Assembly: GCF_025716945.1 (NCBI RefSeq)
Contig: NZ_JAOVZT010000012.1
Coordinates: 68,701 to 132,700, forward strand
Source: Geodermatophilus sp. YIM 151500
GTDB lineage: Bacteria > Actinomycetota > Actinomycetes > Mycobacteriales > Geodermatophilaceae
DNA: 64,000 nt
Direction of reading: 5' to 3'
A program made the translations under genes and the position numbers. Shown here in pieces: positions 1-8,686 of this stretch (its first letter is position 1; each line of letters starts with the position of its first letter). Below the pieces are notes generated by a model. The model did no database searches, had not been told where the DNA came from, and saw only the letters and a list, made by a program, of their open reading frames with translations.

Positions 1-56
1 CGCGTCCGACGCCGCAGGTCACGCCGCCGCCGCTGTCCGCCCGTCGGGGACGTCGA

Positions 57-470
57 TCAGCGTGCTGGCGGCGCGGGGAGGTCGGCGGTCACCAGGCGGC
101 GCAGCGCGAGCCGGGCGAGCGGCGCGTAGGTGACGACCAGCGGGGCGGGCCCGGTGATGCGCAGACCCGTCGTCGTGCCGCCGTCCGGACCGGGCGCCAC
201 CCAGTGCACCAGCCGCAGCCGCACCGGGCCGACGTCCACCTGCCAGGACCACCGGCGGTCGGTCTCGTCGACGGTCGCCACGACGAAGGGCACCGCCAGG
301 CCGAGCGGGCCGCGCACCCGCCCCCCGGCTCCGGCGCGGAGCCGGGCGGCCGGCGTGTCCACGCCGGTGATCTGCGGCGACCACTGCGGCCAGCGCGCCG
401 GGACGGCGTAGCGCTCCCACACCTCGGCGGGGTCGACCGGCCCGGTTGCGTGCAGCGTCACGGTCGTCAC
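57..470 (-). CDS. SRPBCC-family protein
   Basis: This 137-residue protein looks like a START/SRPBCC-fold small-molecule binding protein of the polyketide cyclase/dehydrase type. The N-terminus has the family pattern of a beta strand, then PAEVWERYAVPARWPQWSPQI, where the helix and the Trp-Pro-x-Trp turn close the ligand cavity, followed by antiparallel strands (RWSWQVDVGPVRLRLVHWVAP). No catalytic residues can be assigned and the ligand is unknown. I chose the GTG at 470 because AGGA lies just upstream and the SRPBCC fold begins directly after it; an ATG 33 nt further upstream adds only a basic, fold-less extension. It follows cinA on the same strand with a gap of 60 nt. Confidence 0.75.
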   Translation of the reverse strand: MTTVTLHATGPVDPAEVWERYAVPARWPQWSPQITGVDTPAARLRAGAGGRVRGPLGLAVPFVVATVDETDRRWSWQVDVGPVRLRLVHWVAPGPDGGTTTGLRITGPAPLVVTYAPLARLALRRLVTADLPAPPAR

Positions 471-530
471 GCATCCTGCGTGCCCGCGCCGCGGGTCGGG
501 CACACCCGCCGGCCGGCCCCCGGTCCGGGG

Positions 531-1814
531 TCAGGCCACCGGGCCGCCGAGGAGCAGCTGGCGGAGCAGGTGCAGGGCGAGCGTGACGGACCGGTCCCGC
601 ACCGTCGTCCGCGACCCGGGCAGGACGACGGCGCGCGACTGCCGCCCGTCCGGACCCGCCGCGCACAGGTGCACCGTGCCGACCGGCTTGGCCGGTGACC
701 CGCCGCCGGGCCCGGCGATGCCGGTGATGCCCACGCCGAGGTCGGCGCCGAACCGGTCGCGCGCGCCCTCGGCCAGGGCGACCGCGACCTCCGCGCTGAC
801 CGCCCCGTGCGCGACGAGCAGGTCGGCCCCGACCCCGACGACCTGCTCCTTGGCCGAATCGGCGTAGACGACCGCGCCGCCGAGCACGTAGGCCGACGAC
901 CCCGCCCGCTCGGTGAGGCGGGCGGCGAGCAGGCCGCCGGTGCACGACTCGGCGGTGGCGACGGTCAGCCCGCGCTCGGCCAGCGCTCCGGCGACCAGGT
1001 CGTCGACGGTCGGGCCGGCGGAGAACAGCGTGTCGCCGAAGCTGCCGCGCAGCAGCGCCGCGAGGCCGTCGTAGGCCCGCTGCCGCTCGGCCGGGAAGCG
1101 CGTCACGATCTCCAGTTCGCCGTCGCGCAGGCAGGTGGTGATCTCCAACCCGGCCAGCTCGGCGTCGTGCTCGCGCAGCACCGCGGCCAGCTGGCTCTCC
1201 AGCGTCCCCCACAGCCGCACCGTCTCCTGGCGCAGCTCGGCCCCGCCGGCGAGCACCCGCGCCACGACGTCCGTGGCCAGCGCGGCCGGCCACATGCCCC
1301 GCAGCTCGGCCGGCGGCCCGGGCAGCACGAGCACCGGCGGACCGGCGCGGCCCTCGACCGGGGGGACGACGAGTCCCGGCGCGGTGCCGACCGGCTCGAG
1401 CACGGTCGCCCCGATGGGCACCCGCGCCTGCTTGCGCACCCCGGCAGCGGTCGCCACGGGGTCGGCCCGCCAGCCCCGGCGGGCCATGAGCCGCTCCACG
1501 ATCGCCCCGATCCGCTCCTCCAACGCGGGGTCGACGGCGGACGGACGCCCCTGGAAGTCGCCGACCAGCTCGGCGGTGAGGTCGTCGGCCGTGGGACCCA
1601 GCCCCCCGGTGGTGACGACCAGGTCGAGGCCGGCCCCGGTCAGGAAGGCGAGGGCGGCACGCAGGTCGTCCGGGCGGTCGCCGACGACCACCACGTGGCC
1701 GACGTCGACACCGCGGAGGCGCAGCTCCTCGGCCAGCCACGGGCCGTTGCGGTCGGCGACCCGACCGGTGAGGACCTCGGTCCCGGTGACGACGATGCCG
1801 GCGCGCGTGCCCAC
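531..1814 (-). CDS. cinA: CinA-family nicotinamide-nucleotide amidohydrolase
   Basis: CinA (427 residues) deamidates nicotinamide mononucleotide in pyridine-nucleotide salvage; many homologues also carry an ADP-ribose pyrophosphatase activity. The N-terminal MoCF/COG1058 domain (about 1-170) shows GTEVLTGRVADRNGPWLAEEL and TTGGLGPTADDLT. The C-terminal amidohydrolase domain shows AESCTGGLLAARLTERAGSS, YADSAKEQVVGV and GITGIAGPGGG, including the conserved Ser-Cys and Gly-rich loops. Length and two-domain layout are normal. The reading frame stays open far upstream of the gene, but the GTG at 1814 gives the canonical start (MGTRAGIVVTGTEVL). It is divergent from the proline-rich membrane protein gene starting at 1959. 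Confidence 0.92.
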   Translation of the reverse strand: MGTRAGIVVTGTEVLTGRVADRNGPWLAEELRLRGVDVGHVVVVGDRPDDLRAALAFLTGAGLDLVVTTGGLGPTADDLTAELVGDFQGRPSAVDPALEERIGAIVERLMARRGWRADPVATAAGVRKQARVPIGATVLEPVGTAPGLVVPPVEGRAGPPVLVLPGPPAELRGMWPAALATDVVARVLAGGAELRQETVRLWGTLESQLAAVLREHDAELAGLEITTCLRDGELEIVTRFPAERQRAYDGLAALLRGSFGDTLFSAGPTVDDLVAGALAERGLTVATAESCTGGLLAARLTERAGSSAYVLGGAVVYADSAKEQVVGVGADLLVAHGAVSAEVAVALAEGARDRFGADLGVGITGIAGPGGGSPAKPVGTVHLCAAGPDGRQSRAVVLPGSRTTVRDRSVTLALHLLRQLLLGGPVA

Positions 1815-1958
1815 CCGCCCGACCCTAGGTGGGTGCCACCCGTCCGGGCAGGTCGGACGCGGACGGGCCGGCGCCTCCCCGCTGGCCGGCCACCGCGCGG
1901 CTACGGTGCAGGCGGAGAGGTCCGCACCCGCGGACCCCGAGCGCCGCGAGGAGGCCCC

Positions 1959-2894
1959 GTGAGTGCGCCGTCCGATCCCCAGCAGCCCGCCGGGTCCGGG
2001 CAGCCCTCCACGCAGGAGATCCCGATCGCCCAGCCGACGGGCGAGCAGCGCCCGGCCGCCGCCCCTCCGCCGCCGGCCGGCCAGCCGGTGCCGGGCCAGC
2101 CCGTGCCGGGCCAGCCGGTGCCGGGCCAGCCCGTGCCGGGCCCGACCGTGAACCCGGGTCAGACGGCACCGGCCGGCCTCGGCGGGCCGGCCGGGCCGCA
2201 CGCAGCGACGAGACCCGGAGCGCCGTCCGAGCACCCCGAGGTCCCCCTGGTCGCACCTCCGCCGCTGCCCCCACCCCCGACGGGCAGCACCGCGTCCGGG
2301 GCCCGCCCTCCGCTGCCGCCGGCACCCGGGCAGGCGACCCCGTCGGCGCCGCAGCCGCCGTCCTGGCCCGACACGCTGGTCGACCGTCCGCAGCCCGGGG
2401 GTCGGCACGACGACCCGTCGCGGACCACCGACTTCGTTCCCGGCCTGGGAAGCGGCGCGACGCCGAAGCCGCCGCGCGCCCGCCGCAGACTTCGCGTCCC
2501 GGGTGACCGCGGGATGCTGGCGGCGGTGGGGCTGGCCGCGCTGTCGGTGGTGCTGCTGCTCGGCGGCCTGTCCACCGGCGCCGTCGACCTCTGGACGCTC
2601 GCGCCGCTGTGGTCGGCGTTCGCCACGCTGACCGCGGTCATCGGACTGCTGACGCTGGTCGCGGGTGTCGCCGGCGGCGACGGCGCGCGGTCGGCGACGG
2701 CCGTCCGCGGTGTCGCGGCGGGCGTGGCGGGACTGGCGATCTTCTGGCTGCTGGTCGTGCTGCCCGTCGTCGCGAGCAACGCCGGTTTCCTGTGCACGAT
2801 GGCGCTGCTCTGCCTGGGCGGGGCGCTGTGGCTCGGCCGCCGCCGGGACACCGGCGCCCCCTCCGGGCCGGGAGGGCCCGCGGCCGGCGGCTGA
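1959..2894 (+). CDS. Proline-rich protein with four C-terminal membrane segments
   Basis: I do not recognise this 311-residue protein. The first ~180 residues are low-complexity and rich in Pro, Gly and Gln, and include four PVPGQ-type pentapeptides. The rest has four likely membrane helices (MLAAVGLAALSVVLLLGGL; a long Ala/Leu/Val stretch around WSAFATLTAVIGLLTL; GVAGLAIFWLLVVLPVV; CTMALLCLGGALWLG). The layout, a disordered cytoplasmic N-terminus on a small membrane domain, is common in actinobacterial proteins of unknown function. The start is a GTG preceded by AGGAGG at 1949-1954. No enzyme motif is visible. Confidence 0.8.
   Translation: MSAPSDPQQPAGSGQPSTQEIPIAQPTGEQRPAAAPPPPAGQPVPGQPVPGQPVPGQPVPGPTVNPGQTAPAGLGGPAGPHAATRPGAPSEHPEVPLVAPPPLPPPPTGSTASGARPPLPPAPGQATPSAPQPPSWPDTLVDRPQPGGRHDDPSRTTDFVPGLGSGATPKPPRARRRLRVPGDRGMLAAVGLAALSVVLLLGGLSTGAVDLWTLAPLWSAFATLTAVIGLLTLVAGVAGGDGARSATAVRGVAAGVAGLAIFWLLVVLPVVASNAGFLCTMALLCLGGALWLGRRRDTGAPSGPGGPAAGG
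2081..2140 (+). repeat. 15-bp coding tandem repeat, four copies
   Basis: Four contiguous 15-bp units encode the pentapeptide Q-P-V-P-G. The units alternate at one base (ccggtg and cccgtg), so the array looks like a duplicated 30-bp pair. It lies in the disordered N-terminus of the membrane protein, where copy number is likely to vary between strains. Confidence 0.85.
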
Positions 2895-2939
2895 CCGGCC
2901 GGCGGCGCAGGTCGCCGCCCGGTCCCTCCGCGCCCGGTG

Positions 2940-4766
2940 CTACGCCCCCGCAGGAGCGGTGCCGGTCCCGGCCGGCGTGCCGCCGGTCACCGCCGGGCTC
3001 CCGCCCGGCCCGCCGGTGCGCCCCGGACCGGTGGCGCCAGCGCTGCCCGTCGGCTCCTCGGCGCCGAGCGACGCAGTGGGCTCGTTCGCGTCCGCCGGCT
3101 CCGTCGCGATCGCGTCCGCCGGGTCCGTCGCGGTCCCGCCCGCCGGCGCGGTCGTGGTCGGGTCGGTCGGCTCGGTGGCGGTCCCGTCCGTCGGCTCGGG
3201 CGCAGTGGGGTCGGTCGACTCGGTCGGCTCCGTGGGTTCGGTCGGGTCCGTCGGCCCGGTGGTCCCGGACGGGTCGGTGGTCCCGGACGGGTCGGTGGTC
3301 CCGTCGGGTTCCGTCGGCGGAGCCGGATCCGTGGGGATGCCGGCGGACGGCGTCGGCTCGGGCGTCGGCTCGGGGGCGTCCTCGGACACCTGTTCGGGAG
3401 CCGGTGCGGCCGGTGGATCGGGCTCCGGAGCCGGCGGGGGTGCGGGGTCACCGGCCGGCTCCGGCACGGTCGGCGGAGGGCCGGCCGGCGGGACCGCGAA
3501 GCGGACGACGACCCGGTCGCCGGGGACGAGCGGGGTCCCGGCCGGGTCGACGGCGGTGACGGTGCCGGGCTGCGCGGTGGCCGAGACCTCCTCCTCGCGC
3601 TGCACGGCGAGCCCGCGGGCGGCCAGCTGCACGGCGACGTCGTCGACCGGGCGGCCGACGTAGTCCTCGGCGACCAGCACGACGGCCACGCCGTCGCGCT
3701 GCTCGGCTGCGACGGCCGTCGAGTCGGGGACGTCCCCGGTGACCGCCTGCACCACCCCGGTGGCCAGGCCCGCCCCGGCGAGCACGCCGAGGACGCCGAG
3801 CGCGACGGGCACCCTCCGCCGGGCCCGCCGCGCGGGGGGCCGGGCGGACCGCGGGCCGCCGACGCCCTCCCCGCGTCCGGCCGCCGCGGCGGTGACCGCG
3901 ACCGTGTCGGGGACGTCGCCGATCGGGCGGCCCGCCCGGACGTCCTCGACGGCCGCGGCGAAGGCCGCGCCGTCGGCCATCCGCGCACGGGGGTCCTTGG
4001 CCAGCGCGCGGCGCACCAGGCGCCGCACCCGGTCGGGGAGGTCGCCGGGCAGCGGCTCGGGCTCGTCGCGCACCTGCTTGAGCGCGATGGTCACCGCGTT
4101 GTCGCCGTCGAACGCCGGATGCCCGGTGAGGCACTCGTAGCCGATCAGCCCGAGCGCGTACACGTCGCTGGCCGGGGTGGCGTGCCGACCCTCGGCCTGC
4201 TCGGGCGAGAGGTACTGCGGGGTGCCGATCACCTGGCCGGTGCGGGTGAGCGCGACGCTGCGGGCCGACCAGGCGATGCCGAAGTCGGTGATCTTCACGT
4301 CGCCGTCGCGGGTCACCAGGATGTTGCCGGGCTTGACGTCGCGGTGCACCATCCCGGCGCGGTGCGCCTGGGCCAGGGCGGCTGCGGTCTGCGAGAGCAG
4401 CGAGAGCGTGGTCGCGGTGTCCAGCCGACCCTCCCGGCGGAGCAGGTCCGACAGCGGCTCACCGTCGACCAGCTCCATCACCAGGTAGGCGAGCGTCTCC
4501 CCGCTGCCGTCGGCGGCGGGCACCTCGCCGTAGTCGTAGACGGCGGCGATGTGCGGGTGGCTAAGCGCGGCGGCGTTCTGCGCCTCGGCGCGGAACCGGG
4601 CCAGGAAGGTCCCGTCGCCGGTGTACTCGCTGCGGAGGACCTTGACCGCGACGGACCGGCCGAGCAGCGCGTCGCGGGCGCGCCACACCTGCCCCATGCC
4701 ACCGGCGGCGATGAGCCCGACGAGCTCGTACCGGTCGCCCAGGCGGCGTCCTCCGGGTTCGACCAC
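2940..4766 (-). CDS. Transmembrane Ser/Thr protein kinase, PknA-like paralogue
   Basis: This is a Hanks-type serine/threonine kinase of 608 residues. The kinase domain (about 13-270) has the Gly-rich loop AAGGMGQVW (21-28), ATP-binding Lys42 (VAVKVL), HRDVKPGN (141-148) and DFG (161-163), so it should be active. A single helix follows the basic RRARRRVPVALGV stretch. Next come one PASTA-like module (beginning VGRPVDDVAVQLAARGL) and a very long extracellular Pro/Thr/Glu-rich tail full of EPTDPT-like repeats. The GTG at 4766 has GAGGAG eight nt upstream. Its N-lobe (VLRSEYTGDGTFLARFR) closely resembles that of PknA in this window, so it is probably a duplicated PknA. It stands outside the conserved cell-wall operon, and its substrate is unknown. 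Confidence 0.9.
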   Translation of the reverse strand: MVEPGGRRLGDRYELVGLIAAGGMGQVWRARDALLGRSVAVKVLRSEYTGDGTFLARFRAEAQNAAALSHPHIAAVYDYGEVPAADGSGETLAYLVMELVDGEPLSDLLRREGRLDTATTLSLLSQTAAALAQAHRAGMVHRDVKPGNILVTRDGDVKITDFGIAWSARSVALTRTGQVIGTPQYLSPEQAEGRHATPASDVYALGLIGYECLTGHPAFDGDNAVTIALKQVRDEPEPLPGDLPDRVRRLVRRALAKDPRARMADGAAFAAAVEDVRAGRPIGDVPDTVAVTAAAAGRGEGVGGPRSARPPARRARRRVPVALGVLGVLAGAGLATGVVQAVTGDVPDSTAVAAEQRDGVAVVLVAEDYVGRPVDDVAVQLAARGLAVQREEEVSATAQPGTVTAVDPAGTPLVPGDRVVVRFAVPPAGPPPTVPEPAGDPAPPPAPEPDPPAAPAPEQVSEDAPEPTPEPTPSAGIPTDPAPPTEPDGTTDPSGTTDPSGTTGPTDPTEPTEPTESTDPTAPEPTDGTATEPTDPTTTAPAGGTATDPADAIATEPADANEPTASLGAEEPTGSAGATGPGRTGGPGGSPAVTGGTPAGTGTAPAGA

Positions 4767-4989
4767 GGGGGCGGCTCCTCGGGCAGTGGGCTCGGGCGGC
4801 CGGGCCGCTCCCGGGCCGCCCGGGGGAACCCTCTGATGGACTCCCACCAACGGTTGTCCACATCCGGCTCCGGATACACATCGATCCGGGGCGCCGGCAC
4901 CGCCCGGCCCCGCCGGATCAAGAGCACGGGCATGGCAAGGTGGCCGACGGCCGGGCCCGGCGGCGGTCCGGCGGAGAGGCGGGACGACG

Positions 4990-5781
4990 ATGTCCGAGAC
5001 CACGACCGGCGAGCTCGTCACGCGGGACGACGCGGCCGGTGTCGCGACCCTGACCCTGCAGCGCCCGGGGCTCTCGCACGCGTCGCGGCGCGAGCTGCTC
5101 GACCGGGTGCGGGAGGTGGCGGAGGACGACGCCGTCCGCGCCGTGCTGCTGACCGGCACGGGGCGGGCGTTCTGCGTCGGCCAGGACCTCGCCGAGCACG
5201 TCGCGGAGCTGCGCGCCGGCGGAGGCGACGCGCTGTCGGTGGTGGAGGAGGAGTACAACCCCCTGGTCCTCGCGCTGGCCGACCTGCGGGTGCCCGTGGT
5301 GGTGGGCATCAACGGAGCGTGCGCCGGCGCCGGGCTGGGGCTGGCCCTCGCCGGCGACCTCCGGGTCGCCGCGGCGGGCGCGAAGTTCACCACGGCGTTC
5401 ACCGGGGTGGGGCTCGGCAGCGACTCCGCGCTGGCGTACCGGCTGGTCCACGCGGTCGGCGCCTCACGGGCGGCCGAACTGCTGCTGCTGCCCGAGCCCT
5501 TCCCGGCCGAGACGGCGGCGGCGTGGGGGCTCGTGCACCGGGTGGTCGCCCCGGAGCAGGTGCTGGCCGAGGCGGAAGCGCTCGCCGCGCGGCTCGCGGC
5601 CGGTCCGACCGCCGCTCACCGGGCGGTCAAGACCGTGCTGGCGGCCGCGGCGACCGACTCGCTGCGGGAGACCCTGGCGCGCGAGGCGCGGCTGCAGACC
5701 GAGCTGGGTCGCACGGCCGACCACCGGGAGGCGGTGGAGGCCTTCGTGGCCAAGCGGGCGCCGTCCTTCGTCGGCGGGTGA
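4990..5781 (+). CDS. Enoyl-CoA hydratase/isomerase family protein
   Basis: This 263-residue crotonase-fold enzyme is expected to act on an enoyl-CoA thioester in fatty-acid or phenylacetate breakdown. Diagnostic stretches are GTGRAFCVGQDL (CoA-binding and oxyanion loop), VVVGINGACAGAGLGLALAGDLRVAA (second oxyanion Gly) and AVKTVL near the C-terminus. The canonical hydratase Glu pair is not obvious: the region around GVGLGSDSALAYRLVHAVG carries Asp-Ser, as in PaaG-type isomerases, so isomerase activity is as likely as hydration. GGAGAGG lies upstream of the ATG. It is divergent from the kinase at 2940-4766. Confidence 0.88.
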   Translation: MSETTTGELVTRDDAAGVATLTLQRPGLSHASRRELLDRVREVAEDDAVRAVLLTGTGRAFCVGQDLAEHVAELRAGGGDALSVVEEEYNPLVLALADLRVPVVVGINGACAGAGLGLALAGDLRVAAAGAKFTTAFTGVGLGSDSALAYRLVHAVGASRAAELLLLPEPFPAETAAAWGLVHRVVAPEQVLAEAEALAARLAAGPTAAHRAVKTVLAAAATDSLRETLAREARLQTELGRTADHREAVEAFVAKRAPSFVGG

Positions 5782-5820
5782 CCGTCCGGCGCCGGCGGGC
5801 CGGCGTCCGGTAGCAGGTCA

Positions 5821-5857
5821 CCTGCCGCCGGGGCGTCCCCCACGTCCCGGCGGCAGG
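5821..5857. terminator. Bidirectional hairpin terminator
   Basis: A near-perfect 16-bp stem (5821-5836 with 5842-5857) has a five-C loop and sits between the convergent enoyl-CoA hydratase gene and the small Cys-rich gene. There is no U-tract, as is usual in high-GC actinobacteria. Placement between two converging stop codons supports a shared terminator. Confidence 0.75.
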
Positions 5858-5860
5858 GGG

Positions 5861-6088
5861 TCAGCGGGCCAGCGTGCTGCAGGCCGGGCAGACGTCGCGG
5901 GCGACGACCGGCCACTGCTGCTCGGTGCTGATCCGGGCGAGCGAGCCGCACACGGTGAGCTCGCAGGCGCCGTCGACCTCCGACGGCGGGCGGTGCACCT
6001 CGACCGCGTGCCACAGCGCGGTCGTCGGGCCGTGGGCCCGGCTGCGTGCGGCGGCGAAGACGAGGGCGGGGGCGGTCGGAGCGGTCAT
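5861..6088 (-). CDS. Small four-cysteine (zinc-ribbon-like) protein
   Basis: This is an uncharacterised 75-residue protein. The C-terminal half carries two cysteine pairs, C42-x4-C47 (ACELTVCGS) and C67-x2-C70 (DVCPACS), about 20 residues apart, which would suit one zinc site. I chose the ATG at 6088; the frame stays open further upstream but the extra sequence is low-complexity and lies under the upstream region of the divergent MBL gene. It could be a small nucleic-acid-binding or chaperone-like zinc protein; nothing more specific can be said. Confidence 0.6.
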   Translation of the reverse strand: MTAPTAPALVFAAARSRAHGPTTALWHAVEVHRPPSEVDGACELTVCGSLARISTEQQWPVVARDVCPACSTLAR

Positions 6089-6176
6089 GCCCCAACGGTC
6101 GGCACGGGCGGACCGGCGCCTGACGGTCCCGGGAACCGGACTCACCCGGAAGGGGGGATCCCGGCAGGATGGGCCC

Positions 6177-6815
6177 ATGGAGCTCCAGAAGCACGGGCAC
6201 GCGTGCGTCACGCTCGGCAAGGACGAGCGACGGCTCGTCGTCGACCCGGGCGCGTTCACCAACCCGGCCGCCCTGTCCGGCGCGGACGCCGTCCTCGTCA
6301 CGCACGAGCACCCGGACCACTTCGAGCCCGAACGGCTGCGCAAGGCCCTGGACGCCGATCCCGCGCTCGAGGTCTGGACGAACCGGTCCGTGGCCGAGCG
6401 CCTGGAGGGGTTGGGCAACCGGGTGCACGTCGTCGGTCACGGCGACGCGGTGGAGATCGCCGGGTTCGACGTGCACGTGCACGGGGAACTGCACGCCGAG
6501 ATCCACCCCGACATCCCGCGGATCCTCAACGTCGGCTTCCTGGTCGACGAGACGGTGTTCCACCCCGGCGACGCGCTGACCGTGCCGGACGAGCCGGTGG
6601 CCACGCTGCTGGTGCCGATGCACGCCCCCTGGTCGCGGACCGCCGACGTCATCGACTTCGTGCGGGCGGTGCAGGCCGACCAGGCGTACGCGGTGCACGA
6701 CGGGCTGCTCAACGACACCGGTCTCGGCGTCGTCGGCGGCCTGCTGGGCGAGCGCGGGCCCGGCACGCCCACGCCGTTCAGCCGGCTGGCCCCCGGGGAG
6801 TCCGTCGAGCTGTGA
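6177..6815 (+). CDS. MBL-fold metal-dependent hydrolase
   Basis: This 212-residue metallo-beta-lactamase-fold protein is of the UlaG/UPF0173-like type. It begins MELQKHGHACVTL, where the KHGHAC strand is typical of the subfamily. The metal-binding signature is THEHPDHFEPERL (HxHxDH). GNRVHVVGHGDAVEIAGFDVHVHGELH and VFHPGDAL supply the remaining His/Asp ligands. The substrate cannot be deduced; relatives include ascorbate-6-phosphate lactonase and many uncharacterised hydrolases. An alternative ATG at 6169 is out of frame. The gene stands alone, divergent from the small Cys-rich gene. Confidence 0.88.
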   Translation: MELQKHGHACVTLGKDERRLVVDPGAFTNPAALSGADAVLVTHEHPDHFEPERLRKALDADPALEVWTNRSVAERLEGLGNRVHVVGHGDAVEIAGFDVHVHGELHAEIHPDIPRILNVGFLVDETVFHPGDALTVPDEPVATLLVPMHAPWSRTADVIDFVRAVQADQAYAVHDGLLNDTGLGVVGGLLGERGPGTPTPFSRLAPGESVEL

Positions 6816-6845
6816 GGGCTCCCCGGGGCAGCCGGGCGCCGGACG

Positions 6846-7124
6846 TCAGCGCAGGGCGCGCCGGCTGCGACCGCCGCTGAGCGCCTCGGCGGTCCCCACC
6901 AGGAGCACGGCGGCGACGACGGCGATGACGAAGCCGATGACGTTCAGCTCGAAGATGCCGCCGGTGCCGATCAGGCTGGCGATGATGCCGCCGATCAGCG
7001 CGCCGACGACGCCGAGGGCGATCGTCCCCAGCATGCTCAACCGCTGCTTGCCGGGCGTGATGAGCCGTGCGAGCACGCCGATGATCAGGCCCACCACGAT
7101 GAGGCCCAGGATGTCCCACAACAC
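6846..7124 (-). CDS. GlsB/YeaQ/YmgE family stress-response membrane protein
   Basis: This 92-residue transglycosylase-associated (GlsB/YeaQ/YmgE) small membrane protein has three hydrophobic helices: MLWDILGLIVVGLIIGVLA, GTIALGVVGALIGGIIASLIG and VIGFVIAVVAAVLLVGTA. The Gly-rich GxxGxxxGG packing motif in the second helix is characteristic. These proteins are commonly induced by envelope or general stress, and their biochemical role is unresolved. The GTG start has a GGAGGAG Shine-Dalgarno upstream. It is convergent with the MBL hydrolase gene. Confidence 0.9.
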   Translation of the reverse strand: MLWDILGLIVVGLIIGVLARLITPGKQRLSMLGTIALGVVGALIGGIIASLIGTGGIFELNVIGFVIAVVAAVLLVGTAEALSGGRSRRALR

Positions 7125-7298
7125 GGTGCTCTCCTCCGCTCTGCGGCGCCGGGCGCCGGCACCGTGCCGGACACGACGCGCCGCTGTGGCAAGAACGTCG
7201 ATACCCGCGGTGACGTGCCCTGACGCACCCGTCGCCCGGAGGGGGGACGGCGCGGCGCAGCACTGCGTGCCGTCCCGATCGCGCGGCCGGCCGACCGG

Positions 7299-7760
7299 TC
7301 AGTCCGCGCGCTGGGCGATGTGCTCGGGCAACCGGTCGAGCTCGGCGGCGAGGGTGCGCCGCACGAGGCGCCGGTCGGCCGGCCCGCGCAGCACCCGGCG
7401 CAGCGGGGTGCCGCCGGAGGCCGCGCGGGAGAGGGCCATGCGCACCCGGGTGCCCCCGGTGCCCGTCGGCGCCAGCTCGATGCGCGTCGTCCAGGTCTCG
7501 GCGTGCACCCGGAGCAGGCTGGTGACGACCCGGGGCGGTTCCCACTCGACGATCTCCCCGCGCGCGGCGCCGTCGGCGACCGGCGCACCGTCCTCGCGGC
7601 GGCCGGGCACGCAGGAGAACGTCGCTCCCCGGCCTTCGCCGCGGACGACGTAGGACACGTCGCAGACCGCGCAGTAGGGCGCCAGCTCGGCCAGCGCGCG
7701 CCAGACCCGCTCGGGTGGCTCGGCCACCTCGCGCTCCCCGGACGCCGCCGTCGTGCCCAT
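7299..7760 (-). CDS. SRPBCC-family protein
   Basis: This 153-residue START/SRPBCC-fold protein shows REVAEPPERVWRALAELAPYC at the N-terminus, then antiparallel strands (GEIVEWEPPRVVTSLLRVHAETWTTRIEL) and a long C-terminal helix (RLVRRTLAAELDRLPEHIAQ). This is the typical helix-grip arrangement. Two Cys close together near residue 30 (CAVC) are unusual for the family. The gene begins six nt after the stop of the upstream GntR regulator and is probably co-transcribed with it, so it may bind a ligand related to that regulon. The ligand is unknown. Confidence 0.8.
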   Translation of the reverse strand: MGTTAASGEREVAEPPERVWRALAELAPYCAVCDVSYVVRGEGRGATFSCVPGRREDGAPVADGAARGEIVEWEPPRVVTSLLRVHAETWTTRIELAPTGTGGTRVRMALSRAASGGTPLRRVLRGPADRRLVRRTLAAELDRLPEHIAQRAD

Positions 7761-7766
7761 CCCGCC

Positions 7767-8507
7767 TCAGCGCCCGCCGACCGACACCTCGAACTCCACC
7801 TGGCTGACGTCCGGGCGCAACCGGGAGAAGCTGTGCACCAGCGGGTGGCCGGTGCTGTCGCGCACGGTCGTGCGCACCACGAGCAGCGGCGACCCGGCGA
7901 TGACCCGCAGCAGGTCGGCCTCCTCGGGGGCGGCCGTGCCCACGTCGACGACGATGCGCGCGTGCGCCAGGTCGGCGCCGTACTCCCGCCGCAGGTACTC
8001 GTACAGCGAGCCCTCGCTGAAGTCCTGCTCGGCGGCCTTCGGGTAGAGCGCGGCGGGCAGGAAGCTGTGCGCCACGTGGTTCGGCGCACCGTCGACGCTG
8101 CGCAGCCGCTCCAGCTCGACGACGTCGGTGGCGGTGTCCAGCGACAGCTCGGCGGCGACGTAGGCCGGGGCGGGCACGACCCGCTGGGTCAGCACCGTGG
8201 TGCCGACCTGGGCGCCCTGCTCGGTCATCACGGAGTTGAACCCGGCGATGCGGTGCACGAAGCTCTCGCGGTACTCGTGCCGGATCGCCGGCCGGGTGAC
8301 GTAGGTGCCGCGCCCCTGCTCGCGCACCAGGTGCCCGTCGGCGACCAGCCCGTCGACCGCCCGGCGCAGCGTGATGCGGCTGACCCCGTACTCGGCGCAC
8401 AGCACCGGCTCGGGGGGCAGCAACGTGTGCTCCGGCAGCCCGGAGACCCGCCGCCGGAGGTGCTCGCGGACCGAGAGGTACTTCGGTCCTGCCACGGGGC
8501 TCGCCAC
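7767..8507 (-). CDS. GntR-family transcriptional regulator (HutC/UTRA type)
   Basis: This winged-helix repressor of the GntR/HutC subfamily is about 246 residues from this start. The N-terminal DNA-binding domain shows GPKYLSVREHLRRRV...LPPEPVLCAEYGVSRITLRRAVDGLVADGHLVREQGRGTYV. The UTRA effector domain follows (FNSVMTEQGAQVGTTVL ... ELERLRSVDGAPNHVAHSFLP ... LLVVRTTVRDSTGHPLVHSFSRLRPD). The frame has earlier TTG (8555) and ATG (8546) codons, but both fall inside the palindrome at 8536-8551. I therefore prefer the GTG at 8507, which places that operator just upstream, as at pfkA. It is divergent from pfkA and precedes the SRPBCC gene by six nt. The effector, perhaps a sugar phosphate, is unknown. 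Confidence 0.85.
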   Translation of the reverse strand: MASPVAGPKYLSVREHLRRRVSGLPEHTLLPPEPVLCAEYGVSRITLRRAVDGLVADGHLVREQGRGTYVTRPAIRHEYRESFVHRIAGFNSVMTEQGAQVGTTVLTQRVVPAPAYVAAELSLDTATDVVELERLRSVDGAPNHVAHSFLPAALYPKAAEQDFSEGSLYEYLRREYGADLAHARIVVDVGTAAPEEADLLRVIAGSPLLVVRTTVRDSTGHPLVHSFSRLRPDVSQVEFEVSVGGR

Positions 8508-8535
8508 AGGCCAAAGGTACTGCCCGAGGAGACGT

Positions 8536-8551
8536 CTGGACGTCATGTCGT
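8536..8551. promoter_or_regulatory. Putative GntR operator, autoregulatory site
   Basis: The sequence CTGGACGTCATGTCGT matches the site in front of pfkA (8687-8702) at 14 of 16 positions. It contains the near-palindrome ACGTCATGTCGT (one mismatched pair) and is flanked by extra GACGTC half-sites at 8531 and 8556. It lies 29 nt upstream of the preferred gntR start. Confidence 0.6.
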
Positions 8552-8686
8552 CCAAGACGTCCCACGGAGGCGGGAGACGGCCCGGTCGACCGCACGTGGG
8601 CCGGCCGCCGTTGGGTCGGCTGCCGTTGGGTGGGCCGTGTCCGGGGCGCGGGGTGACGGAGCCGACACGCTGCGGACCCGAGACAT

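Noticed and set aside
1..56. A gene entering from the left edge
   Set aside because: Too little sequence is present and no frame shows recognisable protein, so nothing is called.
8544..8555. TTG or ATG start of the GntR gene
   Set aside because: Both codons lie within the operator palindrome and lack a ribosome site; the downstream GTG gives a spacing like that at pfkA.
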